Shown here in pieces: positions 41,032 to 49,922 of a DNA stretch of 64,000 bases (position 1 is the first letter of the stretch; each line of letters opens with the position of its first letter). Both the position numbers and the translations under genes were made by a program. The DNA is from CAWCUZ01 sp963798795 (GTDB taxonomy: Bacteria; Acidobacteriota; Vicinamibacteria; Vicinamibacterales; SCN-69-37), in contig CAWCUZ010000006.1 in NCBI GenBank assembly GCA_963798795.1, positions 62,001-126,000 of the forward strand, given 5' to 3'. Below the pieces are notes generated by a model, which searched no databases, had not been told where the DNA came from, and saw nothing but the letters and a program-made list of their open reading frames with translations.

Positions 41032-43731
41032 CTACTCGCGCATCGCGAGCAGGGGCCCGATGCGCGTGGCGCGCCACGCGGCCAGCACTGCCGCCGCCGT
41101 CGCCGCCGCCAGAAGCACGCCTGACACCGAGAGCAGGACCCGGGGATCGCGTGGTCCGACGCCGAACAGCAGCGAGCCGAGCGCCCGCCCGCCGGCAAGT
41201 GCGGTCGCGAGGCCAATCACCGCTCCCGCGACGACGGCCCGCAGCGACCCCGTCACGACCATCTGGACGACCTCGACTCGTCGGGCGCCAAGCGCCATGC
41301 GGATGCCGATTTCGCGCGTCCGGCGCCGCACGACCTGGGCGACGCTGCCGTAGACGCCGACGACGCCGAGGAAGAGGGACGCGGCGGCCGCCACGAGCAG
41401 CAGCAGGCCCACGAACGTCTCGGGCGCGCGCGCGGCCGCTACGACCGCATCCATCGTACGAATCCGGCCGACGCTCAGGTCGGGGTCGCCGGCCACGATC
41501 GCTTGCCGGACCGCGGCCGCCAGTGTCGCCGGCGGTACGCGCGTGCGGACGACGAGGCTCAGGTCGGTCGGCACGATCGACTGCTCCACGCCGGGATCGA
41601 TCATGGGGACGTACACCGTCTCGCTGGGACCGCGCCTGAGCGTCAGCTCCCGCACGTCCCCGACGACACCGGCGATCGTGAACGCTGGAACCGGATGGGT
41701 ATGGTTGTCCGTACGGCTCCACATTTCCACGACGCTCCAGTCCTTGTTCAGACGCCGGATGCTCTTGCCGATCGCGCCCTCGCCCGGATAGAGGCGTCGA
41801 GCCAGCGCCGCGCTGACCACCACCGGATACGGCGTTGCTACTCGCTCGCCCAGGGCAAACCCCGCACCTTCGACGATGGGCGTCTTCATCACCTGAAGAT
41901 AGCCAGGCATGAAGAACTTGAACGGCACCGGCGCGCCTCCGGCCTGCACCGGGAACATGTCCTCGCTTGGCGTCAGCGGCAGGAAGCTGGCCGCCGACGC
42001 GGCTTCGACGCCCGGCAAACGCCGGACCTGTTCGAGCAGGCCATCGAGGATCCGAGCCCCCTGTGGGGCCTGCCGCCCCGGCAACGTGACCTCCATGGTA
42101 AGGACGCGGTCGGGCATGAACCCGAGCTGGCTGTGCGAGAGATTGACGTACGTCCTGACCATGAGCGCGGCCCCGACCATCAGGCTCGCGGCCACAGCCA
42201 CCTGGATGATGAGAAGCGGATCGAAGCGGCGGCCGGCCTGCCGGCCGGTCGCCCAGGTTTCGGTGCTGAGCAGGTTGCCGGCGGACGAGCCCTTCCAGCC
42301 CCGCGTGGACAGAGCCCCGTAGAAGATGGCCGTCAGCAGGGATACGGCGGCGGCGAACACAAGCCCGCCCGCGCCGAGGCGAATCTCGGAGGCTCGAGGC
42401 AGCGCGATGGGTGCGACGGTGACGACGGCGGACAGCAGGCCCTGCGCGAGCAGCACGCCCAGAATGGCCGCCAGGCCCGTCAAGACGAGGGCTTCCACGA
42501 CGAACAGCCGGACGATCTCGAAGCGGCGGGCGCCCAGCGCCACACGGACCGCCACTTCCCGTCGCCGGTGCTCCGCGCGCACGACGAACAGCCCGGCGGC
42601 GTTGGCGCAGGCAATCACCAGCAGGAGCGCCATGCCGCCGAACAGCGTCCACAACACGTGGGCGACGTCACCCACCACCGCGGCCTTCAGGGGAAGGACG
42701 ACGGGCGAGAGACGCACCTCCGCCATACGCTGCGGTGTGGCGTCGCGATAGACGCCCTCGATGCCGGGCAGGATCTCCGTGAGCTCCGCCTGCGCGGACG
42801 CGGCGGTCGCTCCGCGCCGCAATCGGGCCACGGCCTGTTCGCCGAGGCTTCGCGCGAAGTTGGCCGCGCGTCGCATCGGTTCCAGGAGCATCCAGACCTG
42901 CGTCTGCGCGTCCGGAAACGCGAAACCCTCGGGCATCACGCCCACCACCCGCCGCGGGTCGCCATTGCCGTCTGGGACCAGCCGGCCGATAACGCCGGAG
43001 TCTGCCCCGAAATGGCTCACCCAGAAGTCATGGGACAGGAGGATTGGGACCGCCCAGGTGAGGCTCATGAAGCCCGGCGCGCCGTCTTCCTCGGTGAAGA
43101 GCCGCCCGAGAGCCGGATTGACGCCGAGGACGTGGAACAGTGAACTGGTCGTGTAGGTGAGATGGACGCGTTCGGTGCCGAATCCCGCCACGCGGAGATT
43201 GTGGATTGTGCTCTGGTAGAGGCCAATCGATTCGAGCGATTGCGCGTGGTCCAGGTAGTGGAAGTACAGGCCCGTCGATAGTCCCACTTCGTCGCGATTC
43301 AACCCTGGCGCCGCGTGCTCGACAACCACCAGACGGTCCGAGTGCGGGTAAGGCAGCGGCCGGAACACGATTGAATCCAGCAGCGCGAACACCGAGGTCG
43401 TGGCGCCCGCCGCCATCGCCAGGACGAGGAGCACGACGACGAAAAAGCCGGGGCTCCGTCCGAGCGCCCGGACGGCATGCCGCAGGTCCCTGCCGACATG
43501 GTCGAGCCATTGGAGGGACCTCTGCTCCCGATAGGCGTCCTCGATCTGGGCCACGCCTCCGAAGTGCCGCAGCGCGGCGCGGCGAGCGTCCTCCGGCGAC
43601 AGACCCTGCCGGCGGTACTCGTCGGCGGCTTCCTCGAGATGTGCGGCAATTTCGTCGCCGAGCTCCCGGTCGAGCCGTCTGGCGCGGCCGATGCCGCGGA
43701 GCCGCGAGAAGACGATGCGCAGGCGGCTCAC
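41032..43731 (-). CDS. ADOP-family ABC transporter permease
   Basis: Intact 899-residue permease. A soluble prefix (RRLDRELGDEIAAHLEEAADEYRRQG, then SPEDARRAALRHFGG) precedes HVGRDLRHAVRALGRSPGFF and membrane helix 1. Two MacB-periplasmic/FtsX modules follow, with RRREVAVRVALGARRFEIVRL and RRTREIGIRMALGARRVEVVQM loops, ending RATRIGPLLAMRE. The ATG at 43731 overlaps the PadR stop by 4 bp (ATGA). The substrate and any ATPase partner are unknown. Between this gene and the broken ADOP at 40914 is about 115 bp containing a short hydrophobic frame of no clear identity. Confidence 0.93.
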   Translation of the reverse strand: MSRLRIVFSRLRGIGRARRLDRELGDEIAAHLEEAADEYRRQGLSPEDARRAALRHFGGVAQIEDAYREQRSLQWLDHVGRDLRHAVRALGRSPGFFVVVLLVLAMAAGATTSVFALLDSIVFRPLPYPHSDRLVVVEHAAPGLNRDEVGLSTGLYFHYLDHAQSLESIGLYQSTIHNLRVAGFGTERVHLTYTTSSLFHVLGVNPALGRLFTEEDGAPGFMSLTWAVPILLSHDFWVSHFGADSGVIGRLVPDGNGDPRRVVGVMPEGFAFPDAQTQVWMLLEPMRRAANFARSLGEQAVARLRRGATAASAQAELTEILPGIEGVYRDATPQRMAEVRLSPVVLPLKAAVVGDVAHVLWTLFGGMALLLVIACANAAGLFVVRAEHRRREVAVRVALGARRFEIVRLFVVEALVLTGLAAILGVLLAQGLLSAVVTVAPIALPRASEIRLGAGGLVFAAAVSLLTAIFYGALSTRGWKGSSAGNLLSTETWATGRQAGRRFDPLLIIQVAVAASLMVGAALMVRTYVNLSHSQLGFMPDRVLTMEVTLPGRQAPQGARILDGLLEQVRRLPGVEAASAASFLPLTPSEDMFPVQAGGAPVPFKFFMPGYLQVMKTPIVEGAGFALGERVATPYPVVVSAALARRLYPGEGAIGKSIRRLNKDWSVVEMWSRTDNHTHPVPAFTIAGVVGDVRELTLRRGPSETVYVPMIDPGVEQSIVPTDLSLVVRTRVPPATLAAAVRQAIVAGDPDLSVGRIRTMDAVVAAARAPETFVGLLLLVAAAASLFLGVVGVYGSVAQVVRRRTREIGIRMALGARRVEVVQMVVTGSLRAVVAGAVIGLATALAGGRALGSLLFGVGPRDPRVLLSVSGVLLAAATAAAVLAAWRATRIGPLLAMRE

Positions 43732-44072
43732 GGCTGGCCGCCCTCGATTCTGAAGAAGCGCGCCACGATGCCGGTGGCCTGGCGCCAGTCGGCTTCCTCC
43801 ACGCGAAGCTGCTTTCGTCCGGCCTTCGTCAGGGCGTAGCTCTTCACGCGGCGGCCGCTTTCCGATTCGCGCCAGCTCGAGCTGATCCAGCCGGCCTGCT
43901 CGAGTTTGAGGAGCGCCGGATAGAGCGTGCCCTGATTGAGCGCCAGCTGGTTGTCGCTGATCTGCTCGATGCGGCGGGCGATGCGGTAACCGTGGAGCGG
44001 CCCGAGCGCCTCCAGCGTCTCGAGCACCATGAGGCCGAGGCTGCCGTAAAGGACGTCGCGCTTGTCACCCAT
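43728..44072 (-). CDS. PadR family transcriptional regulator
   Basis: 114 residues. The PadR hallmarks are YGSLGLMVLETLEALGPLHGYRIARRI, NQGTLYPALLKLEQAGWISSSW and the wing GRRVKSYALTKAGRKQLRVEE. It is translationally coupled to the ADOP gene by a 4-bp overlap. The start ATG at 44072 lacks a ribosome site and lies about 8 bp from a predicted -10 box, which suggests a leaderless message. The adjacent 10-bp inverted repeat is the likely autoregulatory operator. Confidence 0.92.
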   Translation of the reverse strand: MGDKRDVLYGSLGLMVLETLEALGPLHGYRIARRIEQISDNQLALNQGTLYPALLKLEQAGWISSSWRESESGRRVKSYALTKAGRKQLRVEEADWRQATGIVARFFRIEGGQP

Positions 44073-44074
44073 CG

Positions 44075-44110
44075 GTTGACAGACTACAGGTATAGCTGTT
44101 GTCTGTCAAC
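44075..44110 (-). promoter_or_regulatory. PadR promoter/operator with perfect 10-bp inverted repeat
   Basis: GTTGACAGAC (44075-44084) and GTCTGTCAAC (44101-44110) are exact complements separated by 16 bp. On the minus strand the distal arm contains the -35 TTGACA, and 17 bp later TAGTCT, in the proximal arm, can serve as -10. A repressor bound here would cover both boxes. Confidence 0.75.
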
Positions 44111-44202
44111 AGATCAGGTGTCGGCCTGGAGCGGCTTCGGACGCTCGTGTGAACCGGACGCTCGTGTGAACCGGGTACTTCGAGGCCGGCGTCGGCGCTA
44201 CC

Positions 44203-44544
44203 TCAGCCCGACCGCGCGCGCCAGCTCCACAGAAACAACAGGCCTACGAGGAGCAGCGGCCCGGAAATGACGGCGATCCAGTCGGGCCGGTTCAGCGTAT
44301 TCGCGGCGTAGAGCACCGCGAGCCCGATGAACGCCAGGGCGCCGATCCACGCCCAGCGCCAGGCCAGGACGACGATCAGCGCCAGCAGGACCGCCGGCGT
44401 CAGGTGAATGAGGAACGGGCCGAGACCCTCGCCCACGGCGTCCAGGGCGAACGCCCCGATGAACAACGCGACCAGGATCCCGAGGACGCGCGGCGTCCAG
44501 ACAACCAGGCCGCTCGAACGAAACGACATGGAGGTGTGCGACAT
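44203..44544 (-). CDS. Small four-helix membrane protein
   Basis: 113 residues with four predicted membrane helices (LGILVALFIGAFALDAV, LTPAVLLALIVVLAWRW, IGALAFIGLAVLYAAN and VISGPLLLVGLLFLW). The FALDAVGEGLGPFLIHLTP segment is typical of a small uncharacterised family of bacterial membrane proteins. No catalytic residues are recognisable. About 100 bp downstream of the PadR promoter; it is not part of that operon because the PadR gene is transcribed away from it. Confidence 0.7.
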   Translation of the reverse strand: MSHTSMSFRSSGLVVWTPRVLGILVALFIGAFALDAVGEGLGPFLIHLTPAVLLALIVVLAWRWAWIGALAFIGLAVLYAANTLNRPDWIAVISGPLLLVGLLFLWSWRARSG

Positions 44545-44570
44545 GGCGGCGTCACCTCTGACTCTCTCCC

Positions 44571-44584
44571 GGGGCTGAAGCCCC
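44571..44584. repeat. GGGGCTGAAGCCCC palindrome of the CCCGGG/CTTCAG family
   Basis: A short perfect stem with a GAAG-type loop lies between the diguanylate cyclase stop and the small membrane protein start. It has the same core as the hairpin at 32403 in the opposite orientation. It could terminate the diguanylate cyclase transcript. Confidence 0.55.
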
Positions 44585-44661
44585 GCGTATGTGTATCTTA
44601 CGCAACCGCCGGGATTCGTTACCGCATGCTGGCGCCGTTCGTGGGCGAAAGCCCCTGCACG

Positions 44662-46326
44662 CTACGGCTGCGGCGTTCCCGCCGCGCCCGTGCCTTCGTC
44701 GGCGACGACGACCCGGTCGCGGCCGGCGGCTTTCGCGCGATAGAGTGCGGCGTCGGCCGCGGCGACGAGGGTATCCGGGGTGCGGCCGTTCGCCGGATAC
44801 GCGGCGAGGCCGAGCGAGACGGTCACGTGGCCCAGGAACTGGCTGCCGAACTTGATGGTCCGCGCCTTGAACTGTTCGCGGATGAGCTCGGCGCGCTGGC
44901 GGGCCGTGTCCACGGCCGTGTCCGCGAGGATGACGAGAAACTCCTCGCCGCCGAAGCGGCAGGCGACGTCTTCTGCGCGCAGGTTCTCCTTGAGGCAGGT
45001 GCCGAGCTGCTGAAGGACGAGGTCGCCGGCCTCGTGACCGTAGGTGTCGTTGAACACCTTGAAGTGGTCGATGTCGAAGAAGATGAGGCTCAGCGGCGCG
45101 TGGCCCCGGGCGGCGCGCAGCAGCTCGCGCTCGAGCGTCTCCTCGGCGAACCGGCGATTGAAGAGGCCGGTCAGCGGGTCGCGGATCGCCTGGTTGCGCA
45201 GCGTCTCGCGCAGCATCTGGTTGGCGAGGGCGAGCGAGACGTACTCGGCAATCGATGCGATGAGCGCCGTCGTCTCCTCGATGGTGCGCGTCGCACCGGC
45301 CGTCTGCGCGGCGCCCGATCGCACGTGGAGGACGCCGAGCGTGTCGCCGCGGGCGACGAGCGGGGCGCAGAGATAGAAACCGGACGCGAGGCGCCTGACG
45401 TGCCCGCAGTGGAGGCCCGGGTGGGCGTGATCCTGCCGGTACGGCTGACCCTGCCGCAGCGCCCAGCACTCATCGGGCGCGAACAGCCGCTCGGCGTCAT
45501 CGGGTGAGAACGCGCCCCACGTGACGGCGGCTTCGAGGTCGTTGCGCGAGGCGCTGTAGAGGTAGACGGCGCCCGAGTCGTGGGGAAACAGCTCCGTGAT
45601 GTAGGACCCCAGGACGCCGCAGAGCTCGTCGCGCGTCGCTGTCGACTGCAGCAGGCGGCCCATCGCCGTGATCGACGCCGCCTCGCGATCACGATCCTCC
45701 AGCCGGGCGACCGACCGCGTCAGATGGGCGTTCGCGTCGCGCAGTGCAGCCTCGGCGTTCTCCTCCTTTTCCTGTTCCTCGCCGACCTTCTTCGCCGATC
45801 GGTACACCGCGAGCCCGGTCACGTGGATGATGACGGCCGCCATGGCAATGCCCGTCGCGGTCTGGAGGTCGAGACCCGTCGCGAGCCTGGGCGCCGTCAT
45901 GGCCACGACCGCGAAGATGGTGTTGCCGTACACGCCTGGCAGATCGGTCATCACGCCGGTCGCGATCCCGCTCAGGAACCCGAACACCCAAAACGGCGAC
46001 GGATAGCCGCCGTCGAGATAGAAGATGATCGTGAGACCGATCCAGTTCCAGGTGGAGACGATGCGCGTGGCGAGGACGCCGTCCCAGCTCCGCGTCAGCA
46101 GACTGAGGCCGATGCTGCCGGCGAGCTCGACCCCGCCGACGATCGCGATGGGCAGCCACACGTCGGACTGCCATCGACCGGCGATCCCGAGAGCGAAGAG
46201 CAGGGCCCCGGCGGGATTGAGCAGGCTCGCGAGCAGGACGAACAGCTCCGAGCGCGCGCCGCGCCGGCGTGCCGGCGCGTCCGGCCGTGCCGCGGCCGAT
46301 CCGGGCGCCGGAACGGGAGGAGGCAT
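44662..46326 (-). CDS. Membrane-bound diguanylate cyclase with GAF and GGDEF domains
   Basis: 554 residues that make c-di-GMP from GTP, by family. About six membrane helices lie in residues 25-175 (starting LFVLLASLLNPAGALLF). A short coiled segment (EEQEKEENAEAALRDANAHL) follows, then a GAF domain at about 215-365 (SITAMGRLLQSTATRDELC ... GFYLCAPLVARGDTLGVLHVRS). The GGDEF domain begins at RDPLTGLFNRRFAEE and has IFFDIDHFKVFNDTYGHEAGD and the active loop GGEEF. An RAED sequence five residues upstream fits the RxxD inhibitory site for product feedback. Both active and feedback sites look intact. Confidence 0.93.
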   Translation of the reverse strand: MPPPVPAPGSAAARPDAPARRRGARSELFVLLASLLNPAGALLFALGIAGRWQSDVWLPIAIVGGVELAGSIGLSLLTRSWDGVLATRIVSTWNWIGLTIIFYLDGGYPSPFWVFGFLSGIATGVMTDLPGVYGNTIFAVVAMTAPRLATGLDLQTATGIAMAAVIIHVTGLAVYRSAKKVGEEQEKEENAEAALRDANAHLTRSVARLEDRDREAASITAMGRLLQSTATRDELCGVLGSYITELFPHDSGAVYLYSASRNDLEAAVTWGAFSPDDAERLFAPDECWALRQGQPYRQDHAHPGLHCGHVRRLASGFYLCAPLVARGDTLGVLHVRSGAAQTAGATRTIEETTALIASIAEYVSLALANQMLRETLRNQAIRDPLTGLFNRRFAEETLERELLRAARGHAPLSLIFFDIDHFKVFNDTYGHEAGDLVLQQLGTCLKENLRAEDVACRFGGEEFLVILADTAVDTARQRAELIREQFKARTIKFGSQFLGHVTVSLGLAAYPANGRTPDTLVAAADAALYRAKAAGRDRVVVADEGTGAAGTPQP

Positions 46327-46381
46327 GAGGCAGAGTATGCCAGAGCCCGGACCGCTCGAGACTCCGGCGAATCCGAGGACG

Positions 46382-48787
46382 TCATTCCTCGCGGAGGGCT
46401 ATCGTCGGATCCACGGCCGACGCACGCCACGCCGGCACCCAGGTCGCGCCGAGCGCCATCACGACCAGGAGCGCCGACACCGTCGTCAACCCGATCGGAT
46501 CGATGGCCGGGACGCCGATGAGGAGACTGCCGACGATGGGCGCGGTGGCGGCGGCACCCACCAGACCGAGGGCCAGGCCGGCCAGCGACAGCAGGCCGAC
46601 CTGGCGCAGCATCGGACCCACGACCTGCGCGCGCCGCGCACCCAGTGCCACGCGGAGTCCGATCTCGCGCCGGCGCTGGACGACGGTGTAGAACACGACG
46701 CCGTAGACGCCCACGGCCGCGATGAACAGCGCGATGATGCCGAACGCGCCGAAGAGCGTCCCCCACAGGACGTACATCCAGAAGCTCAGCCAGCGGACCT
46801 GCTCCATCGAGTACGCGTCGAACAGCGCGATCGTCGGATCCACCGAGTGGACCGCGGCGCGGAGCGCGGCCGCGACCGACTCCGGCGCCCCGCGCGTCCG
46901 CACGACGAGCCCGTAGTTCCGGGTGGAGATCAGCCGATGGGGCAGATACGCCGTGGGCGGCGTCGGGCGGCTCTCGTCGAGCTTGACGGTCCGGATATCC
47001 GGCACCACGCCCACGACCGTCAACCAGGGAGACGCGGGGTCGTCGGCCAGACGGAACCGGCGGCCGAGGGCGCTCCGGCCTGGCCAGAACGTCGCCGCAA
47101 GACGCGCGTTGACGAGCGCCACGGGCGCATCGGCGCTGATTTCGCGTTCCCGGAACGTGCGGCCGGCCAACAGGCGCACGTCGAAGGTTTCCGGCCAGCG
47201 GCCGGCGATGCCGGCGTACTGCACGGTGGGCTCACGCCCGGCGTCGAACGTCTGGCCCTCGACCTCCGCCGGCGCGTCCAATCCGCCCTGGTCGTCGAGC
47301 GGCACCAGGTCGCTCACGGTGGACGCCTCGGCGCCGGGAATCAGGGCCAGACGCCCGGCGATCGCGTCGACGGTTCGCGCCCGGACCTCGGCATCGTCGT
47401 ATGCGGAACCGGCCAGGTAGAACCTGGCCGTCATCAGGTGCGTGGCGTCGTATCCCAGCTCCACGCCGCGCAGTCCGACGTACGTCCGGACCAGCAGTGA
47501 CGCGCCGGCCAGCAGCACGACGGCCAGCGCGGTCTGCGCCACGATGAGCACCTGGTGGACGCGGCGGTGGGTCCGGCCGCGACCGGCGCCGCCTACTTCG
47601 CGCAGCGGATGGAGCAGCCGGCGGCCCGCGGCGTCGAACGCCGGCGCGAGACCGAACGCGACACTGGTGAGGATGGCGACGGCCATCGCGTACGACAGGG
47701 TGCGCAGGTCGAGCGACCAGTCGACGTAGTACGGCCCGAGCGGGTCGGTCGCGGGCACGGCATCGTGCACCCAGCGGATGCCGTACCACGCGAGCGGCAG
47801 AGCGAGCGTGGCCGACGCCATCGCCAGCAGCAGCGACTCCGTCATGAGCTGCCGGACGATGCGGCCGCGGCTGGCGCCGAGGGCCGCGCGCACGGCGATC
47901 TCGCGCCGGCGGCCGGCGCCGCGGGCGAGCAGCAGGTTCGCCAGGTTCACGCAGGCGATCACCAGCAGCAGCGTGGTGGCGCCCATCAGCGCGCCGGTCA
48001 TCACGCGTTCTTCCGACCCCGTGCCCATCGCGCCGAACAGGCGGGCCGTACCGGTGCGCGGACCGATCGATCCCCGCGCCGGCAGCACACGGCCCCGCAA
48101 CTCGGCGTCGGCGGTCTCGAGCGTCACGCCAGGCCCCAGGTGGCCCAGGATTGAAACGCCGCGCGTCGCGGCCGACGGCGCGGTCAATGCCGGCGCGATC
48201 GGAACCCAGACGTCGCTCTGGCTCGGGAACCTGAACGTCGGCGGCATGACACCGACGACGGTGAACACCTGGCCATCGAGCCGGATGGATCGGCCGATGA
48301 CGTCGGGATCGGCGCTGAACTGCCGGCGCCAGAGCCCGTCGCTGATGAGCGCGACGCCTGGCGCCGACGGCCGGTCGTCATGCCCATCGAAAGCGCGACC
48401 GCGCTGCGGTGCGGCGCCCAGCAGCGTGAACAGGTTCGCCGTGACGAGCTGCGTCGAGACGCGAACGGGTTCACCGCCGCCGGTGAGCGTGGACGTGCGG
48501 CCGGCGTAGGCTGCGGTCTCGTCTACCGCGCGCAGCGCCGGCGACAGCTCCTTGAAATCGTCGAATGACAACGCGACCCGGCGCCCGGTTTCGGGATGCC
48601 GCCCGGTCACCGTCACGAGCCGGCCGGCGTCCTTGAACGGCAGCGGCCGTAGGAACATCGCGTCGAACACCGAGAACATCGTGGTGTTCGTCGCGAGGCC
48701 GAGGGTGAGGCAGACAACCGCCACCAGCGTGAAGAGCCGGCTCCCGAGGAGCGCCCGCGCGGCGTCGCGCCAGTCCGTCCACGACAC
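46382..48787 (-). CDS. ADOP/MacB-like ABC transporter permease (no PadR neighbour)
   Basis: About 801 residues from a GTG at 48787, which directly precedes SWTDWRDAARALLGSRLFTLVAVVCLTLGL. It has no prefix domain. Two modules follow: the first FtsX block around TTLLLVIACVNLANLLLARGAGRRREIAVRAALG, the second around RRREIGLRVALGARRAQVVGPM, ending RASAVDPTIALREE. The frame continues upstream to 48853 with weaker coding character. The gene is likely independent, between the XRE operon and the diguanylate cyclase; substrate unknown. Confidence 0.92.
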   Translation of the reverse strand: MSWTDWRDAARALLGSRLFTLVAVVCLTLGLATNTTMFSVFDAMFLRPLPFKDAGRLVTVTGRHPETGRRVALSFDDFKELSPALRAVDETAAYAGRTSTLTGGGEPVRVSTQLVTANLFTLLGAAPQRGRAFDGHDDRPSAPGVALISDGLWRRQFSADPDVIGRSIRLDGQVFTVVGVMPPTFRFPSQSDVWVPIAPALTAPSAATRGVSILGHLGPGVTLETADAELRGRVLPARGSIGPRTGTARLFGAMGTGSEERVMTGALMGATTLLLVIACVNLANLLLARGAGRRREIAVRAALGASRGRIVRQLMTESLLLAMASATLALPLAWYGIRWVHDAVPATDPLGPYYVDWSLDLRTLSYAMAVAILTSVAFGLAPAFDAAGRRLLHPLREVGGAGRGRTHRRVHQVLIVAQTALAVVLLAGASLLVRTYVGLRGVELGYDATHLMTARFYLAGSAYDDAEVRARTVDAIAGRLALIPGAEASTVSDLVPLDDQGGLDAPAEVEGQTFDAGREPTVQYAGIAGRWPETFDVRLLAGRTFREREISADAPVALVNARLAATFWPGRSALGRRFRLADDPASPWLTVVGVVPDIRTVKLDESRPTPPTAYLPHRLISTRNYGLVVRTRGAPESVAAALRAAVHSVDPTIALFDAYSMEQVRWLSFWMYVLWGTLFGAFGIIALFIAAVGVYGVVFYTVVQRRREIGLRVALGARRAQVVGPMLRQVGLLSLAGLALGLVGAAATAPIVGSLLIGVPAIDPIGLTTVSALLVVMALGATWVPAWRASAVDPTIALREE

Positions 48788-48882
48788 GGTCCTGAGGATA
48801 CCGGCTCGAGCCGCCAGCCGCCAGCCGCCAGCCGGGCGGCGCCAGGGTCGCACGCGTTTCCGGGATTGTGGAGCCGCGACCG

Positions 48883-49080
48883 CTATTCCGAATCGGGGTC
48901 GAATACTTCTTCAATCGTCCGCTCGAACAGACGCGCGATCTTGAACGCCAGGGGCAACCCCGGGTCGTACTTCCCCGTCTCGACGGCGTTGACGGTCTGC
49001 CGCGACACGTCGAGGTGCAGGGCCAGGGTGGCCTGGGACCACTCGCGCTCGGCCCTCAACACGCGCAACCGGTTCTTCAC
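48883..49080 (-). CDS. XRE family helix-turn-helix regulator
   Basis: 65 residues forming a minimal Cro/CI-type domain: NRLRVLRAEREWSQATLALHLDVSRQTVNAVETGKYDPGLPLAFKIARLF, then TIEEVFDPD. It is related in size and sequence to small stand-alone regulators that accompany membrane proteins. The ATG at 49080 overlaps the stop of the upstream membrane gene by 4 bp. It probably represses its own operon through the palindrome at 49620-49635. Confidence 0.9.
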   Translation of the reverse strand: MKNRLRVLRAEREWSQATLALHLDVSRQTVNAVETGKYDPGLPLAFKIARLFERTIEEVFDPDSE

Positions 49081-49589
49081 TGGTACCTCCGCGCGGAGAT
49101 CAGCATGCCCACGACCCAGGCCAACATCGGCACGAGCACGGCGTCACTCGGGTCCAACGCCGGAGCCCCGGCCTTTTCGAGCAATTCCCAGTTGAACAGG
49201 AGCAGGATCGTGGCGCCAAAGGCGACCGCCATACCCTGCAACTGGACGAGGCGCGTCAGTTCATCCGCCATGCGCACAAACCGGACGTAGGCCTGAAAGG
49301 CCCCGACTGCCAGTACGTTGGGCAGGAGTGCCACGAAGTAGGCGCGCACCGTCCCGGCTTGCAGGCCGAAGCCGCCAAGGTCACGCTTGATCGCCTGCGC
49401 CGCAAGGGTATAGCCGACCATCCACACGAACGTCCAGATCAGGAACCGGACCTGATTCCGGCGGTCCGCCGGCGTCCCGAAGCCGTGGCTCAACCAGACC
49501 GACAGTCCCTTGTCCTTCACTTTGCCCGGCCGTGCCCCCAATTCCGCCATGTCGTGCTCAATTGACTTTTTGTAAAGCTTCCTTGTCAT
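49077..49589 (-). CDS. Four-helix membrane protein coupled to the XRE regulator
   Basis: 170 residues. A basic N-terminal part (KLYKKSIEHDMAELGARPGKVKDKGL) is followed by four hydrophobic segments: FLIWTFVWMVGYTLAAQAI, AYFVALLPNVLAVGAFQAYV, MAVAFGATILLLFNW and VLVPMLAWVVGMLISA. No known family is recognised, but small membrane proteins paired with a compact XRE protein are common and are often called integral-membrane partners of the regulator. It is the first gene of a two-gene operon with a promoter at 49596-49624. Confidence 0.75.
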   Translation of the reverse strand: MTRKLYKKSIEHDMAELGARPGKVKDKGLSVWLSHGFGTPADRRNQVRFLIWTFVWMVGYTLAAQAIKRDLGGFGLQAGTVRAYFVALLPNVLAVGAFQAYVRFVRMADELTRLVQLQGMAVAFGATILLLFNWELLEKAGAPALDPSDAVLVPMLAWVVGMLISARRYQ

Positions 49590-49595
49590 GCACCG

Positions 49596-49635
49596 ACTCT
49601 ATATAAGGCTTCTCTGAATGTCAAGCGTGCTTGAC
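49596..49635 (-). promoter_or_regulatory. Promoter and palindromic operator of the membrane protein/XRE operon
   Basis: On the minus strand, TTGACA (49624-49619) is followed 17 bp later by TAGAGT; an A/T run, TATATA, lies close by at 49600-49605. The perfect palindrome GTCAAGC-GT-GCTTGAC (49620-49635) covers the -35 box and suits an XRE repressor. Confidence 0.6.
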
Positions 49636-49873
49636 TTCACCGCTTCGCCCTCGCCAGATCCCGCCTTCGCCAGCCAGGCGCTCCACGGTCCAGCAGCGCG
49701 CCGGGATCGTCTCGGCGCGCCGAATGTCGGGGTGAACGGGAAGACAAGGGACCGGGATCGACCAGGAGGAAGATGGCACCCACGAAGAGGATCGTGGCGA
49801 TCACCTCGGCCCCCGCCACGAAGCCGCGCGGGATCGCGACCGCGGCTGTCTATCCCGCAGGGCCGCAGGCGGC
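49636..49873. other. Intergenic stretch without a supported gene
   Basis: The only frame of note is on the minus strand (49637-49819), with a hydrophobic run AEVIATILFVGAIFLLVD. It has no clear start or family and looks like a remnant of a membrane protein. No RNA gene is recognised. Confidence 0.4.
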
Positions 49874-49912
49874 TTGACACGGGCCCGGCGTCAGTATGAG
49901 TATTACTCGTAG
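49874..49912 (+). promoter_or_regulatory. Promoter, palindrome and ribosome site of the VapBC-like operon
   Basis: A -35 TTGACA (49874-49879) is followed by an A/T-containing region overlapping the palindrome GAGTA-T-TACTC (49898-49908), then GGAG (49911-49914 region) about 9 bp before the ATG at 49923. The palindrome is a likely antitoxin-binding site. Confidence 0.55.
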
Positions 49913-49922
49913 GAGTCACACC

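Noticed and set aside
44662..46326. A defective diguanylate cyclase
   Set aside because: GGEEF, the metal/substrate segments and the RxxD site are all present, so it should be active.
49637..49819. Minus-strand 60-codon frame with a hydrophobic stretch
   Set aside because: Only one hydrophobic helix, no ribosome site, and Arg-rich tail typical of non-coding frame; treated as intergenic.
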